A stretch of 64,000 nt of DNA from contig NZ_CP088149.1 of assembly GCF_002845275.2 (NCBI RefSeq), forward strand, positions 969,501 through 1,033,500, written 5' to 3'. Shown here piece after piece: positions 51,998-60,469 of this stretch. Under the pieces are notes generated by a model, which saw only the letters and a list, made by a program, of their open reading frames with translations, was not told where the DNA came from and made no database searches. The translations under genes were made by a program, and so were the position numbers. The stretch comes from Pseudomonas sp. S06B 330 (GTDB lineage: Bacteria; Pseudomonadota; Gammaproteobacteria; Pseudomonadales; Pseudomonadaceae). Within the stretch, counting starts at the first letter, position 1. Every line of letters begins with the position of its first letter.

Positions 51998-53551
51998 TCA
52001 GCGTAGACCCAAGCGCTTGGCCAGGCGACCAAGGTTGGCCCGGTCCAGGCCCAATTCGCGGGCGGAGCTGGCCCAATTGTGTTGATGGCGTTCAAGGCAT
52101 GCCTGGATCAGTTGACGCTGGTAGTCGTCCAGGGCCTGACGCAGGTCGCCACCCGGCAGCGCTGCATCGGCAGGCAACGCCGCCGGGGCGTGGTTGAGCA
52201 CAGGTTCGAGTGGTTTAAGGTCCAGGTCAGTGGCGTCCAGGGTCAGGATTTTCGGGCGCTGGCGGTGCTGACCAAGGGCTTTGAGCGCCGAGCGGCCGAT
52301 CAAGTGCTCAAGTTCGCGCACGTTCCCTGGCCAGTCATAGGCCAGCAGGGCGGCTTGGGCTTCGCTGCTCAAGCGCAGGCTGCCCAGGCCCATGCGCGAG
52401 CGATTCTGTTCGAGAAAGTAACCGCTGAGCAGCAACACATCGCGCCCGCGTTCGCGCAGCGCAGGCACCAGCAACGGGTAGACACTCAGGCGGTGATAGA
52501 AGTCGGCGCGATAGCGCCCGGCCCGCACTTCATCAGCCAGGTCGCGATTGGTGGCGGCGATCAGGCGCACATCGACGCGGTGCTCCTGGTCCGAGCCCAG
52601 ACGCTGTAACTGCCCGCTCTGCAGTACGCGCAGTAGCTTGGCCTGTACCGTCAGGGACAGTTCGCCGACTTCGTCGAGAAACAGCGTGCCACCGTTGGCC
52701 AATTCGAACTTGCCGCGTCGCTCGCCCACCGCACCGGTAAAGGCACCCCGGACATGGCCGAACAACTCGCTCTCCACCAGGGTATCGGGCAAGGCAGCGC
52801 AGTTGAGGCTGATCATCGGCTTGTCGGCACGGCTCGAGGTCTGGTGGATGGCCTGGGCGACCAGTTCCTTGCCGACCCCGGTTTCCCCAGTGATCAGTAC
52901 GGTCAGATCGCTGCTGCCGACCAGCTGAATCTCCTCCAGCAGGCGCTTATGCGCTTTACTCTGACCGATCAGTTCCTTGTGTTGCTGGCCGCTGGCCTGG
53001 CGATAGACCTCGGCCCGTTCGTGCTCATCTTCGGCGCGCAATGCCAGGCGTTCGATGCGCTCGGCGACATTGACCGTGGCTGCTGCCAGGCTGGCAAAAG
53101 CCTGCAGGGCATCAAGTTCGACCTGCTGGAACTGCTCCGGATCCAGGGCGTCAAGGGTGATCAGGCCCCATGGCTGCTCATCGACAAAAAGCGGGCAGCC
53201 CATGCAGTCATGGACCTCCAGGTGCTGGTGCAGGCCTTCGACCAAGCCGTCGTAGGGGTCGGGCAGTTCGCTGTCGCTGGCAAAACGAGTGGGCGCGTCG
53301 TTGCTGAGAATCGCCGCGAAGCGTGGGTGTTCGTTGACTTTGAAGCGTCGGCCAAGGGTGTCGGTGCTCAAGCCATCGACCGCCAGCGGCACCAGCCATT
53401 CGCCATCCAGGCGCAGCAGGGCGGCCGCATCGCAGGGCAGTAGGCTGCGCATGGCGTTGAGCAGGCGTCGGTAGCGCTCGCGCTCGGGCAAGTCGCGGGC
53501 CAGATCGCTGACCAGCGGCAGCAAGGCGGTAAGCAGTGGTTTTGTGGTCAT
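51998..53551 (-). CDS. norR: Nitric-oxide-responsive sigma-54 activator NorR
   Basis: 517 residues: an N-terminal GAF domain with a non-haem iron site for NO (about 20-170), a sigma-54 AAA+ domain with Walker A GETGVGKE, the GAFTGA loop and Walker B GTLFLDEVG, and a C-terminal Fis-type helix-turn-helix (NWASSARELGLDRANLGRLAKRL). On NO binding it would drive the divergent hmp gene. One of its predicted sites overlaps its own start codon, suggesting self-repression. Confidence 0.94.
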   Translation of the reverse strand: MTTKPLLTALLPLVSDLARDLPERERYRRLLNAMRSLLPCDAAALLRLDGEWLVPLAVDGLSTDTLGRRFKVNEHPRFAAILSNDAPTRFASDSELPDPYDGLVEGLHQHLEVHDCMGCPLFVDEQPWGLITLDALDPEQFQQVELDALQAFASLAAATVNVAERIERLALRAEDEHERAEVYRQASGQQHKELIGQSKAHKRLLEEIQLVGSSDLTVLITGETGVGKELVAQAIHQTSSRADKPMISLNCAALPDTLVESELFGHVRGAFTGAVGERRGKFELANGGTLFLDEVGELSLTVQAKLLRVLQSGQLQRLGSDQEHRVDVRLIAATNRDLADEVRAGRYRADFYHRLSVYPLLVPALRERGRDVLLLSGYFLEQNRSRMGLGSLRLSSEAQAALLAYDWPGNVRELEHLIGRSALKALGQHRQRPKILTLDATDLDLKPLEPVLNHAPAALPADAALPGGDLRQALDDYQRQLIQACLERHQHNWASSARELGLDRANLGRLAKRLGLR

Positions 53552-53602
53552 AAAGACTCCAGTTGGTCTAATTGACTATATATCAGGTGTGGTCTTTATG
53601 AC
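53547..53602. promoter_or_regulatory. Three NorR enhancer sites
   Basis: Three 11-mers of the form GT-N7-AC, the NorR core: GTCATAAAGAC (53547-53557), GTCTAATTGAC (53566-53576) and GTCTTTATGAC (53592-53602). The first and third are exact reverse complements. Three sites between the divergent norR and NO-detoxification genes match the known NorR enhancer layout. Confidence 0.85.
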
Positions 53603-53643
53603 TCATTACTTTATAAGTAGCTGATTTATATGGTTTTTAAAGT

Positions 53644-53659
53644 TGGCATGGAAACTGTA
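53644..53659 (+). promoter_or_regulatory. Putative sigma-54 promoter of hmp
   Basis: TGGCATGGAAACTGTA: a good -24 box (TGGCA) and, ten bases after its GG, GT in place of the usual GC. The position (about 45 bp before hmp and about 50 bp after the third NorR site) fits an enhancer-driven promoter. Confidence 0.5.
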
Positions 53660-53704
53660 ATAGCAAAGACATTCATCAAGAAGCCACAGGCTCAGGAGTC
53701 ATCC

Positions 53705-54886
53705 ATGCTCAATGCCCAGGATCGTGCGATCGTCAAAGCCACTGTTCCCCTGCTGGAAAGCGGCGGTGAAGCGCTGACGACTCACTTCTACAAGTTGATG
53801 CTCAGCGAATACCCCGAGGTGCGTCCGCTGTTCAACCAGGCGCACCAGGCCAGCGGCGACCAGCCGCGGGCTCTGGCCAACGGTGTACTGATGTACGCCC
53901 GGCACATCGACCAGCTCGAACAGCTGGGCGGTCTGGTCGGTCAGATCATCAACAAGCATGTGGCCTTGCAGATCCTTCCGGAACATTACCCGATCGTTGG
54001 TAGCTGCCTGCTGCGCGCCATCGAAGAAGTCCTCGGCAAGGAAATCGCCACTCCTGAGGTGATCGCGGCCTGGGGCGCGGCCTATCAGCAATTGGCCGAT
54101 ATCCTCATCGGTGCTGAAGGCGATATGTACGATCAAAAAGCTGCTGCCCCTGGCGGCTGGCGTGGTGCGCGCGATTTCAAACTGGTGCAGCGCGTCGAAG
54201 AAAGCAGTGAAATCACCTCCTTCTACTTTGCCCCGGTCGACGGTGGCGCGATTCTCAAGGCGCTACCGGGCCAGTACATTGGCCTGCAGCTGTTCATCGA
54301 TGGTGAGGAGCAGCGTCGTAACTATTCGTTGTCGGCCCTGAGCGATGCCGGTCAGTACCGCATCAGCGTCAAGCGCGAAGCGGGTGGCAAAGTCTCCAAC
54401 TACCTGCACGAGCAGTTGGTCGAAGGCGACACTATCAAGCTGTTCCCGCCAGCGGGCGAGTTCACCTTGAGCGCTAGCGACAAACCGCTGGTATTGATCA
54501 GTGGCGGCGTCGGCATCACCCCGACCCTGCCGATGCTCGAGGCCGCACTGGAGAGTGGGCGCCTGGTGCACTTTATCCACTGCGCGCGCAATGGCGCGGT
54601 GCATGCCTTCCGCGACTGGGTCGATGAACTGGCGGCGCGTCATCCGCAAGTCCAGCGTTTCTACTGCTACGCCGAAGACGATGGAGTCAGTGAGCCTGCC
54701 GATGCCGTCGGCCTGCTCAGCGCCGAGCAACTGGGTGAGTGGTTGCCACAAGAGCGTGATGTGGATGCCTACTTCCTTGGCCCTAAAGGCTTCATGGCGA
54801 CGATCAAGCGCCACCTCAAGGGCTTGGGTGTACCTGAGAAGCAAAGCCGCTACGAGTTCTTCGGCCCAGCGTCAGCCCTCGAATAA
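53705..54886 (+). CDS. hmp: Flavohaemoglobin (nitric oxide dioxygenase)
   Basis: 393 residues. Globin domain (1-140) with B10 Tyr (Y29) and proximal His H85 (INKHVALQ). A ferredoxin-reductase-like FAD domain with RRNYSLS and an NAD domain with GGVGITPTLPML follow. It converts NO plus O2 to nitrate using NAD(P)H. The start at 53705 has AGGAG eight bases upstream; the frame extends 25 codons further, but through the promoter. Expression should depend on NorR and sigma-54. Confidence 0.96.
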   Translation: MLNAQDRAIVKATVPLLESGGEALTTHFYKLMLSEYPEVRPLFNQAHQASGDQPRALANGVLMYARHIDQLEQLGGLVGQIINKHVALQILPEHYPIVGSCLLRAIEEVLGKEIATPEVIAAWGAAYQQLADILIGAEGDMYDQKAAAPGGWRGARDFKLVQRVEESSEITSFYFAPVDGGAILKALPGQYIGLQLFIDGEEQRRNYSLSALSDAGQYRISVKREAGGKVSNYLHEQLVEGDTIKLFPPAGEFTLSASDKPLVLISGGVGITPTLPMLEAALESGRLVHFIHCARNGAVHAFRDWVDELAARHPQVQRFYCYAEDDGVSEPADAVGLLSAEQLGEWLPQERDVDAYFLGPKGFMATIKRHLKGLGVPEKQSRYEFFGPASALE

Positions 54887-54916
54887 CGCGTTTTTCCCGC
54901 GTTACGCTGAATAGGA

Positions 54917-54946
54917 CAAGGCACAGCCAGCAATGGCTGTGCCTTG
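54917..54946 (+). terminator. Hairpin after hmp
   Basis: CAAGGCACAGCCA, 4-base loop, TGGCTGTGCCTTG: a perfect 13-bp stem about 30 bp after the hmp stop, followed by CGGCATTT rather than a T run. Confidence 0.65.
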
Positions 54947-55057
54947 CGGCATTTGGTCGCCTTCTCAACTAGGGTGCCTGGCCTTTTTACTGCATGCAGA
55001 CAAAGCGTCATGCGCATGCCGCATCATCCTTCCAGCCGTATCAAGGAAACCGAAATC

Positions 55058-55528
55058 GTGAACATCAAATGGGCTGACAAACTGCGCAAGGGCCTGCATG
55101 GCTCGGCGGACTCGCTGGGCAATCTCTGCGTCGAAGCGTTTCACTACCTGGCCCTGTTCGGTATTGGTGCAATCACCGCTTATGCGGCGGTGGCGACCTT
55201 CATCGATATGCTCAGCAAGGGCGGTATCAGCGTCGATGACATCCTACTGCTGTTCATCTACCTCGAGCTTGGGGCGATGGTGGGGATCTACTTCAAGACC
55301 AACCACATGCCGATCCGCTTCCTGCTCTACGTGGCGATCACTGCATTGACCCGCTTGCTGATTGGCGACGTCTCACACCACAAGGCGCCGGATGTCGGCT
55401 TGCTGTACGTGTGTGGTGGCATCCTGCTGTTGGCGTTTGCCATTCTGGTGGTGCGCTATGCCTCGTACCAGTACCCGTCGACCAAGGCGATTGATGCTAG
55501 TGGCAAGGAGATTGAGGAAGGCAAATGA
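55058..55528 (+). CDS. PsiE-family membrane protein
   Basis: 156 residues with four membrane segments (ALFGIGAITAYAAVATFI, ILLLFIYLELGAMVGIYF, FLLYVAITALTRLLIG, GLLYVCGGILLLAFAILVV). Segment order and the HHKAPD loop fit the phosphate-starvation-inducible PsiE family; no activity is known. The GTG start at 55058 follows AAGGAAA. Confidence 0.8.
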   Translation: MNIKWADKLRKGLHGSADSLGNLCVEAFHYLALFGIGAITAYAAVATFIDMLSKGGISVDDILLLFIYLELGAMVGIYFKTNHMPIRFLLYVAITALTRLLIGDVSHHKAPDVGLLYVCGGILLLAFAILVVRYASYQYPSTKAIDASGKEIEEGK

Positions 55529-55583
55529 CCTTTCCGGCCTGACGTTTCGCCGTTACATGGGAAAGGGGCACTGGCTTTGTGGG

Positions 55584-55721
55584 GTAGCCGCTGCCGTAAG
55601 GCTGCGATCGGGCGTGAAACGGCCGCAAAACCAAGCCGTCGCAATTCGCCGGGCCCAACGAGGTGCCCGAGTTGCGGCTGCTCTGCAGTCGATCGCAACC
55701 TCGTGCCTCGGCAGCGGCTAC
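55584..55721. repeat. BIME/REP inverted-repeat element, copy 4
   Basis: TAGCCGCTGCCG and CGGCAGCGGCTA ends with inner arms GGCTGCGATCGGGCG / CGATCGCAACC. By eye nearly identical along its length to the copy at 37066. It lies 55 bp after the psiE-like gene. Confidence 0.85.
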
Positions 55722-55765
55722 AGCACGTGCTGATTGCCAGCGGATAATTCGTGAACAACCAAAAA

Positions 55766-55793
55766 AAAGGCGAGCCCTGAGGCTCGCCTTTTT
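55766..55793 (-). terminator. Bidirectional terminator between psiE-like and HPF genes
   Basis: AAAGGCGAGCC, loop CTGA, GGCTCGCCTTTTT, with an A run on the other side, so it would stop both convergent transcripts. Confidence 0.9.
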
Positions 55794-55812
55794 ACCGTCT
55801 GCGTTATGTCAT

Positions 55813-56220
55813 TCAACTAATACTGCGAGCTTGCTCGTTTTCCAGGAACTCTTCCTGTAGCAGGCCGTCATTCTGGGCGTCGTCAGCGGTTTGCTGGGCA
55901 ACGGCGCGTTTGCTGCGCAGTTTGCCGTAGAAGTGCTCCAGGGCATGATTGAGCTTGATGGCAGCACCCTCGACAGCCTGGTCGAGCGATGCGGATTTAT
56001 GACTCACGGAAATCGGTTGATGGCCTTTTGGGCGTGCCTCCATCTGGCAGCGTTTGTCGTGCGGACCTGGCTTGTCGCCATTCTCGTCGCGCAGGTGGAC
56101 CTCAACGCGGGTGAGGTCTTCGTCAAAACGTTCGAGCGTGCTTTCTACGGTGCTGCGGACCCACTCTTTCAGTCGAATGTTGCCTTGAATATGGTTGTCG
56201 CTATTGACTTGGATTTGCAT
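55813..56220 (-). CDS. HPF/RaiA-family ribosome-associated protein
   Basis: 135 residues with the beta-alpha-beta fold of ribosome hibernation factors (MQIQVNSDNHIQG, ... VEVHLRDENGDKPGPHDKRCQMEARPKGHQPISV ... LDQAVEGAAIKLNHALEH). The family binds the 30S decoding region and stabilises idle ribosomes. The conserved region ends early and the tail (about 35 residues) is acidic, so it may be a paralogue rather than the housekeeping HPF, which sits next to rpoN. Confidence 0.8.
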   Translation of the reverse strand: MQIQVNSDNHIQGNIRLKEWVRSTVESTLERFDEDLTRVEVHLRDENGDKPGPHDKRCQMEARPKGHQPISVSHKSASLDQAVEGAAIKLNHALEHFYGKLRSKRAVAQQTADDAQNDGLLQEEFLENEQARSIS

Positions 56221-56360
56221 AGTTCAATCCCTTATTCAGCTAGCTCGCAAGAGAATCGATGGGGCCTTTGCGGCCTGTGAGAACCATCGCCTCTTGACTA
56301 CAAGGTCAGGCACTTGGCGCGAGATTTCAACCCCTTTGCAAAGATAAATTTCTTGTTGCA

Positions 56361-56387
56361 AAAAGCCCGGTCTCGGCCGGGCTTTTG
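56361..56387 (-). terminator. Terminator of the fecIRA-like operon
   Basis: AAAAGCCCGG, loop, CCGGGCTTTT immediately after the stop of the receptor gene on the minus strand. It is symmetrical, with A and T runs on both sides. Confidence 0.85.
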
Positions 56388-56398
56388 CATGCCGTGGA

Positions 56399-58738
56399 TC
56401 AAAACGCGACAGAGGTCTGCAGGTATACCGTACGAGGTTCACCGACATACTTGCCCTTGTTGTTGTCATCAAAGGAGCGCGTGTAGTACTGGTGATTGAA
56501 GATATTCTTCACGCCAACAGCAACGTTCAGGTTCGACAGTTGCGGGCCGAAATCATAGGCCGCACGGCTGCTGAACAGCATGTAGCCAGGGATGCGGCCG
56601 TTGCTGCCATCGGCACTTTCGCTGGAGGTGTTGGCGTTGTCGGCGAACTGGTCGCTCTGGTAAGTGCTGTCCAGGTTCAGTTGCCATTGACCTTCGCTGT
56701 AGCCAACGCCCAGCGTGCCTTTGTGACGAGAGGAGAACGGCACGCGATTGCCTTTGTTCGGCCCATCTTCGCGGATTTTCGCATCGACAAAGGCGTAAGT
56801 TGCATACACGTCAAACCCTGCCAATGCCGTGTTCAGACCTTCGAGTGCGTACTTCACGCTGGTCTCGATTCCCTGGTGGCGGGTTTCGCCACGGGCGATC
56901 ACTGAATCGTTGGTCTGGTTGCTTTCGTACTGGTTGTCGAAGTTGATCAGGAAGGCGCCGATCTCGGCCTGCAACAGGCCATCGTCGTAGCGGGTTCCCA
57001 GCTCCCAGGTGCGGGCCTTTTCCGGTTTGACCTCACCGCTGCTGACGCGATTGGGCATCTGGCTGTACTGCACGCTGCCGAACGAGCCTTCGGTATTGCC
57101 ATACAGGTTCCAGGTGTCGGTCAGGTGGTACATCATGTTCAGCGCCGGCAAAGCGGTGTTGTAGTCGCCCTGGTAGTGCTGGCCAGTGAGCTTGTTGCTC
57201 TGCTCGGAGTCGATCATCTCGTAGCGGATGCCCGGGGTGATGGTCCAGCGGCCGATGTCGATGCGGTCATCGAGGAAAATCGCGTGGGCTTCGGTGCCGC
57301 CACGGGTGTCGCGATCGTTGCGGCTGGCGGTGGTCGGCAACTGGTTGGCGCTGATCGGTTCGCGGTAGCGTAGTTCGTGGCCAGCCTCGTTGATGTAGCG
57401 GTAGCCGACGCCGACTTCATGCCAGCTTTCACCCAAGGCAAAACCCTGGGAGAAGCGCGTTTCAATACCGCGCACCCAGTACTCGCGCGGCGACAGCGAA
57501 ACGAAGTTGCCTTGGTCCAGATAGCCACTGCGCAAGGTTTTGGTGAAGAAGCTGTTGACGCTGAACTGGCGGGCGTCTTCCTTGTAGTCGTAACCGAAAT
57601 TGAACATCGTTCGGCGCCCCCAGAACTTGTCCTGAAGGCGCGTCGACTGGTACGGATCGGCGTCGTAGTCGGCAACGCTCAAGCCGCCGGGCATCTGCGC
57701 TTCACCCTCGTAGTACTGAGCCATGGCGTGCAGGCTGTTGGCCTCGTCGAGCTGCAGCTTGCCTTTGAGAATCAGGTCGTCAATCTGCGTATCGCTGTGC
57801 TCGCGCCAGTCGCCGCCACGGGTACCGGAGTAAAGCAGGGCACCACCCAAACCATTGTCGTTGGTGCCGCCGGCGAGCAGGTTGGCGCTGGTCTTGAAGC
57901 CATCGTGGCTGGAAGAGGGGCTGGTCTGGGTCTGGAAACCGGCTTTGACCGTTGGCTCATCCGGGATCGCCCGGGTCACGAAGTTGACGATACCGCCGAC
58001 GTTCTGTGGCCCGTAACGTACTGCGCCGCCGCCCCGTACGACATCGACGGCATCCATGTTGCCCATGCTGATCGGAGCGAACGACAGCTGTGGCTGACCG
58101 TAAGGCGCGAAGGGTACTGGAATGCCGTCCATCAGTACGGTGGAGCGCGCCGCCAGGCGTGGGTTGAGGCCACGAATGCCGAAGTTCAGTGCCATGTCAT
58201 GGCTGCCGGTGCCGTTGTTTTCCGGGGCGTTGACCCCGGGAATACGGTTGAGCACTTCACGGGCGGTAGTGGCACCTTGGCGTTCGAACGCTTCACGGCG
58301 AATCACATCACGGGCGCCAGGGTGTTCGAAGACATTGTCCTGCTCGGCCACACCCAGCCAGTCCCCGACCACGGTCGAAGTACCCAACTCCAGAGGGGCA
58401 TGGGTGGCTGCCTGCGGTTGCAGACTGAAGGCGTTTTCACCCTCCGCACGGGCTTGCAGGCCGCTATCCTGGAGCAGAATGTCCAGCGCTTGTTGTGGGC
58501 TGAACTGGCCATCCAGACCTGGGCTCTGCACGCCGCTGGTGACCTGGGAGCCAAACGAGATCAGCACGCCGCTTTCCCGGCCGAATTGATTCAAGGCGTT
58601 TTCCAGCAACATCGGAGCAATGTGATAGGTGCGCGCGGCGGCGTTTTCGGCCAGGGTGGGAACGGCGACAGCGCTCAAGCCTGCACCGAACAGCAGGGCG
58701 CGAAGGGACTGGGCGAGTGGGCTCGGGCGAGGAGGCAT
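56399..58738 (-). CDS. TonB-dependent receptor with signalling domain, FecA-like
   Basis: About 779 residues. Signal peptide, then an STN signalling domain (YHIAPMLLENALNQFGRESGVLISF) that talks to FecR, a plug (STVVGDWLG ... GPQNVGGIVNFVTRAIP) and a 22-strand barrel ending VYLQTSVAF. Sequence style resembles ferric-dicitrate receptor FecA. It takes up an iron chelate and triggers its own sigma factor. I chose the start at 58738, which has AAGGA upstream; other in-frame starts lie at 58762 and 58789. Third gene after fecI-like and fecR-like. Confidence 0.9.
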   Translation of the reverse strand: MPPRPSPLAQSLRALLFGAGLSAVAVPTLAENAAARTYHIAPMLLENALNQFGRESGVLISFGSQVTSGVQSPGLDGQFSPQQALDILLQDSGLQARAEGENAFSLQPQAATHAPLELGTSTVVGDWLGVAEQDNVFEHPGARDVIRREAFERQGATTAREVLNRIPGVNAPENNGTGSHDMALNFGIRGLNPRLAARSTVLMDGIPVPFAPYGQPQLSFAPISMGNMDAVDVVRGGGAVRYGPQNVGGIVNFVTRAIPDEPTVKAGFQTQTSPSSSHDGFKTSANLLAGGTNDNGLGGALLYSGTRGGDWREHSDTQIDDLILKGKLQLDEANSLHAMAQYYEGEAQMPGGLSVADYDADPYQSTRLQDKFWGRRTMFNFGYDYKEDARQFSVNSFFTKTLRSGYLDQGNFVSLSPREYWVRGIETRFSQGFALGESWHEVGVGYRYINEAGHELRYREPISANQLPTTASRNDRDTRGGTEAHAIFLDDRIDIGRWTITPGIRYEMIDSEQSNKLTGQHYQGDYNTALPALNMMYHLTDTWNLYGNTEGSFGSVQYSQMPNRVSSGEVKPEKARTWELGTRYDDGLLQAEIGAFLINFDNQYESNQTNDSVIARGETRHQGIETSVKYALEGLNTALAGFDVYATYAFVDAKIREDGPNKGNRVPFSSRHKGTLGVGYSEGQWQLNLDSTYQSDQFADNANTSSESADGSNGRIPGYMLFSSRAAYDFGPQLSNLNVAVGVKNIFNHQYYTRSFDDNNKGKYVGEPRTVYLQTSVAF

Positions 58739-58828
58739 GCAAGGGGTCCTTGAGAAGGTCATAGCAAAGGGTTCTGCCTTCTCTGTCACGCGAGATGCAA
58801 AAACGGCTCAGGTGGTTTCAATCATTTT

Positions 58829-59764
58829 TCAGGCGCGTGCTTCGACCGTCACCCAGTAGCGGGTAAAGCGTCGTACGCGCACTGGCAAGGCGACTTCGAG
58901 CAGGTCGAGAATGCGCTCGCTGTCAGCCAGTGGATAACTGCCGGAAATCAGCAGTTCGGCAGCCTCGGGAGCGCAGTTGAGCTGACCGCGGCGATAACGC
59001 CCCAACTCGTCGAGAAAGTCGCCCAGACGCATATGCGCAGCCACCAGCATGCCGTCGACCCAGGCTCCGGCGTTGCGGTCCAGGGCCTGGTTGGCCTGCC
59101 ATTGCGGGCCGTTGAAACGGGCTTGCCGACCTGCGCTCAGTTCATTGCCGGCCAGGCTGGCATTACCCTGATAGACCGCAAGTTGGCTGTAGTGCGGGTA
59201 GTGGCGCAGGTTGTACTGGCCGCTGCTCAATTGCAGCAGGCCGAAATCGGTGAGCAGGTGCAGGGGGCGCGTATCGTTGGCGACGGTGAGCTGTATTTCG
59301 CCTTCGAGCAGGCGCACCAGGCGCTGCTGGACATCGAAGCGCACATCGGCGGCGCTGCGGGTATTCAACTGCAGCACGCTGCCGTCGTCGAGCGACTGGC
59401 GGCGACGCTCGCCCACTGGGCTGCGGTAGTCGGCAAGCAAGGTCGGCAGCGGGTTGTGCTGTTGCAGAGTCAATCCGGCGGCGCCGCCTACACCCAGGAT
59501 CAACAAGGTTTTGAGGGCTCGCCGACGACTGGCCGAACGCGGAGCCTGCAGCGCTGCATGGGCCAGCGGTGAAGACAGCCCGCGCAGGCGCTGATTGACT
59601 CGCTGGATATGCTCCCAGGCCCGGCGATGTTCTTCATGGGCCTGCAGCCAGTGCTGCATGGCTTGCTGTTGGCGCGGATCCAGGGCGCCACCCTGCATTT
59701 CGATCAGCCAGTGCACGGCCTGCTCGGCTACGCGCGGTGAGAACTCCTGATGCACGCCGCTCAC
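58829..59764 (-). CDS. FecR-like anti-sigma / sigma regulator
   Basis: 311 residues: an N-terminal cytoplasmic anti-sigma region (AVHWLIEMQGGALDPRQQQAMQHWLQAHEEHRRAW, DUF4880 type), one membrane segment (TLLILGVGGAAGLTL) and a periplasmic FecR domain (YRSPVGERRRQSLDDGSVLQLNTRSAADV). It relays the receptor signal to the sigma factor. It starts with GTG on a GTGA overlap with the sigma gene. Confidence 0.92.
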   Translation of the reverse strand: MSGVHQEFSPRVAEQAVHWLIEMQGGALDPRQQQAMQHWLQAHEEHRRAWEHIQRVNQRLRGLSSPLAHAALQAPRSASRRRALKTLLILGVGGAAGLTLQQHNPLPTLLADYRSPVGERRRQSLDDGSVLQLNTRSAADVRFDVQQRLVRLLEGEIQLTVANDTRPLHLLTDFGLLQLSSGQYNLRHYPHYSQLAVYQGNASLAGNELSAGRQARFNGPQWQANQALDRNAGAWVDGMLVAAHMRLGDFLDELGRYRRGQLNCAPEAAELLISGSYPLADSERILDLLEVALPVRVRRFTRYWVTVEARA

Positions 59765-60255
59765 AGGGCAAAGTAACAGCGCATGGCTGCCTTGTTCAGG
59801 TAGCGCTTGACCGTGGCCAGCGAGATGTTCAGTTGCGCGGCGATCTCGCCGTAGCTCAAGCCGTCGACCTGAGCCAACAGAAACGCGCGCTTGACCCGCG
59901 GTGCCAGACCATCAAGCAGGCGGTCAAGCTCCAGCAGGGTTTGCAGGATGATTGCCCGGTGTTCCTCTGAGGGCGCCAGTTCCTCAGGCAACTGTGCCAG
60001 CGCTTGGTAGTAGGCACGCTCCAGATCCTGACGCCGGTAGTGGTTGAACAGCACGCGCTTGGCGACGGTGGTGAGGAACGCTCGTGGCTCGTTGAGCACC
60101 GGTGTCTCGCGCGCCTGCAGCAGACGCATAAAGGTGTCCTGGGCCAGGTCTGCAGCGTTGTCCGGGCAGCCCAGGCGTTGGCGCAACCAACCGGTCAACC
60201 AGTTGTGATGGGCGTGGTAGAGGCCTTCGAGCGAGGAAGAGGGGGCACTGGGCAC
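59761..60255 (-). CDS. FecI-like ECF sigma factor
   Basis: About 164 residues with region 2 (LAQDTFMRLLQA ... EPRAFLTTVAKRVLFNHYRR) and region 4 (VKRAFLLAQVDGLSYGEIAAQLNISLATVKRYLNKA) of iron-starvation sigma factors. It should transcribe the receptor gene downstream. The GTG at 60255 has GGAG eight bases upstream; a GTG three codons earlier (60264) overlaps that site. A Fur-box-like sequence precedes it. Confidence 0.92.
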   Translation of the reverse strand: MPSAPSSSLEGLYHAHHNWLTGWLRQRLGCPDNAADLAQDTFMRLLQARETPVLNEPRAFLTTVAKRVLFNHYRRQDLERAYYQALAQLPEELAPSEEHRAIILQTLLELDRLLDGLAPRVKRAFLLAQVDGLSYGEIAAQLNISLATVKRYLNKAAMRCYFAL

Positions 60256-60286
60256 CGTGAACACTCCGGCGCCAGAATGCGCAACA

Positions 60287-60307
60287 GAATAAGAATTGTT
60301 CTCATTG
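60287..60307 (-). promoter_or_regulatory. Putative Fur box upstream of the fecI-like gene
   Basis: The reverse strand reads AATGAGAACAATTCTTATT, close to the Fur consensus of alternating GATAAT units. It lies about 30-50 bp before the sigma-factor start, as expected for iron repression. Confidence 0.6.
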
Positions 60308-60469
60308 TAGTGGTTTCACAGGCTGCTCGGCAATCAGCGCCTGACTGGCGGGAAAGTTCAGATCGGAAAATGTAAATATCGTAAATAATCTTTACTCTCA
60401 TTTGAGAATAAATAGCATTCACCCCTGATTGGTTTACCGAATCTTTACATTTCTCAGGGAGAGCTCCAC

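Noticed and set aside
52754-53443. 229-codon open frame on the plus strand
   Set aside because: Antisense to norR.
57377-58753. 458-codon open frame on the plus strand
   Set aside because: Antisense shadow of the FecA-like receptor gene.
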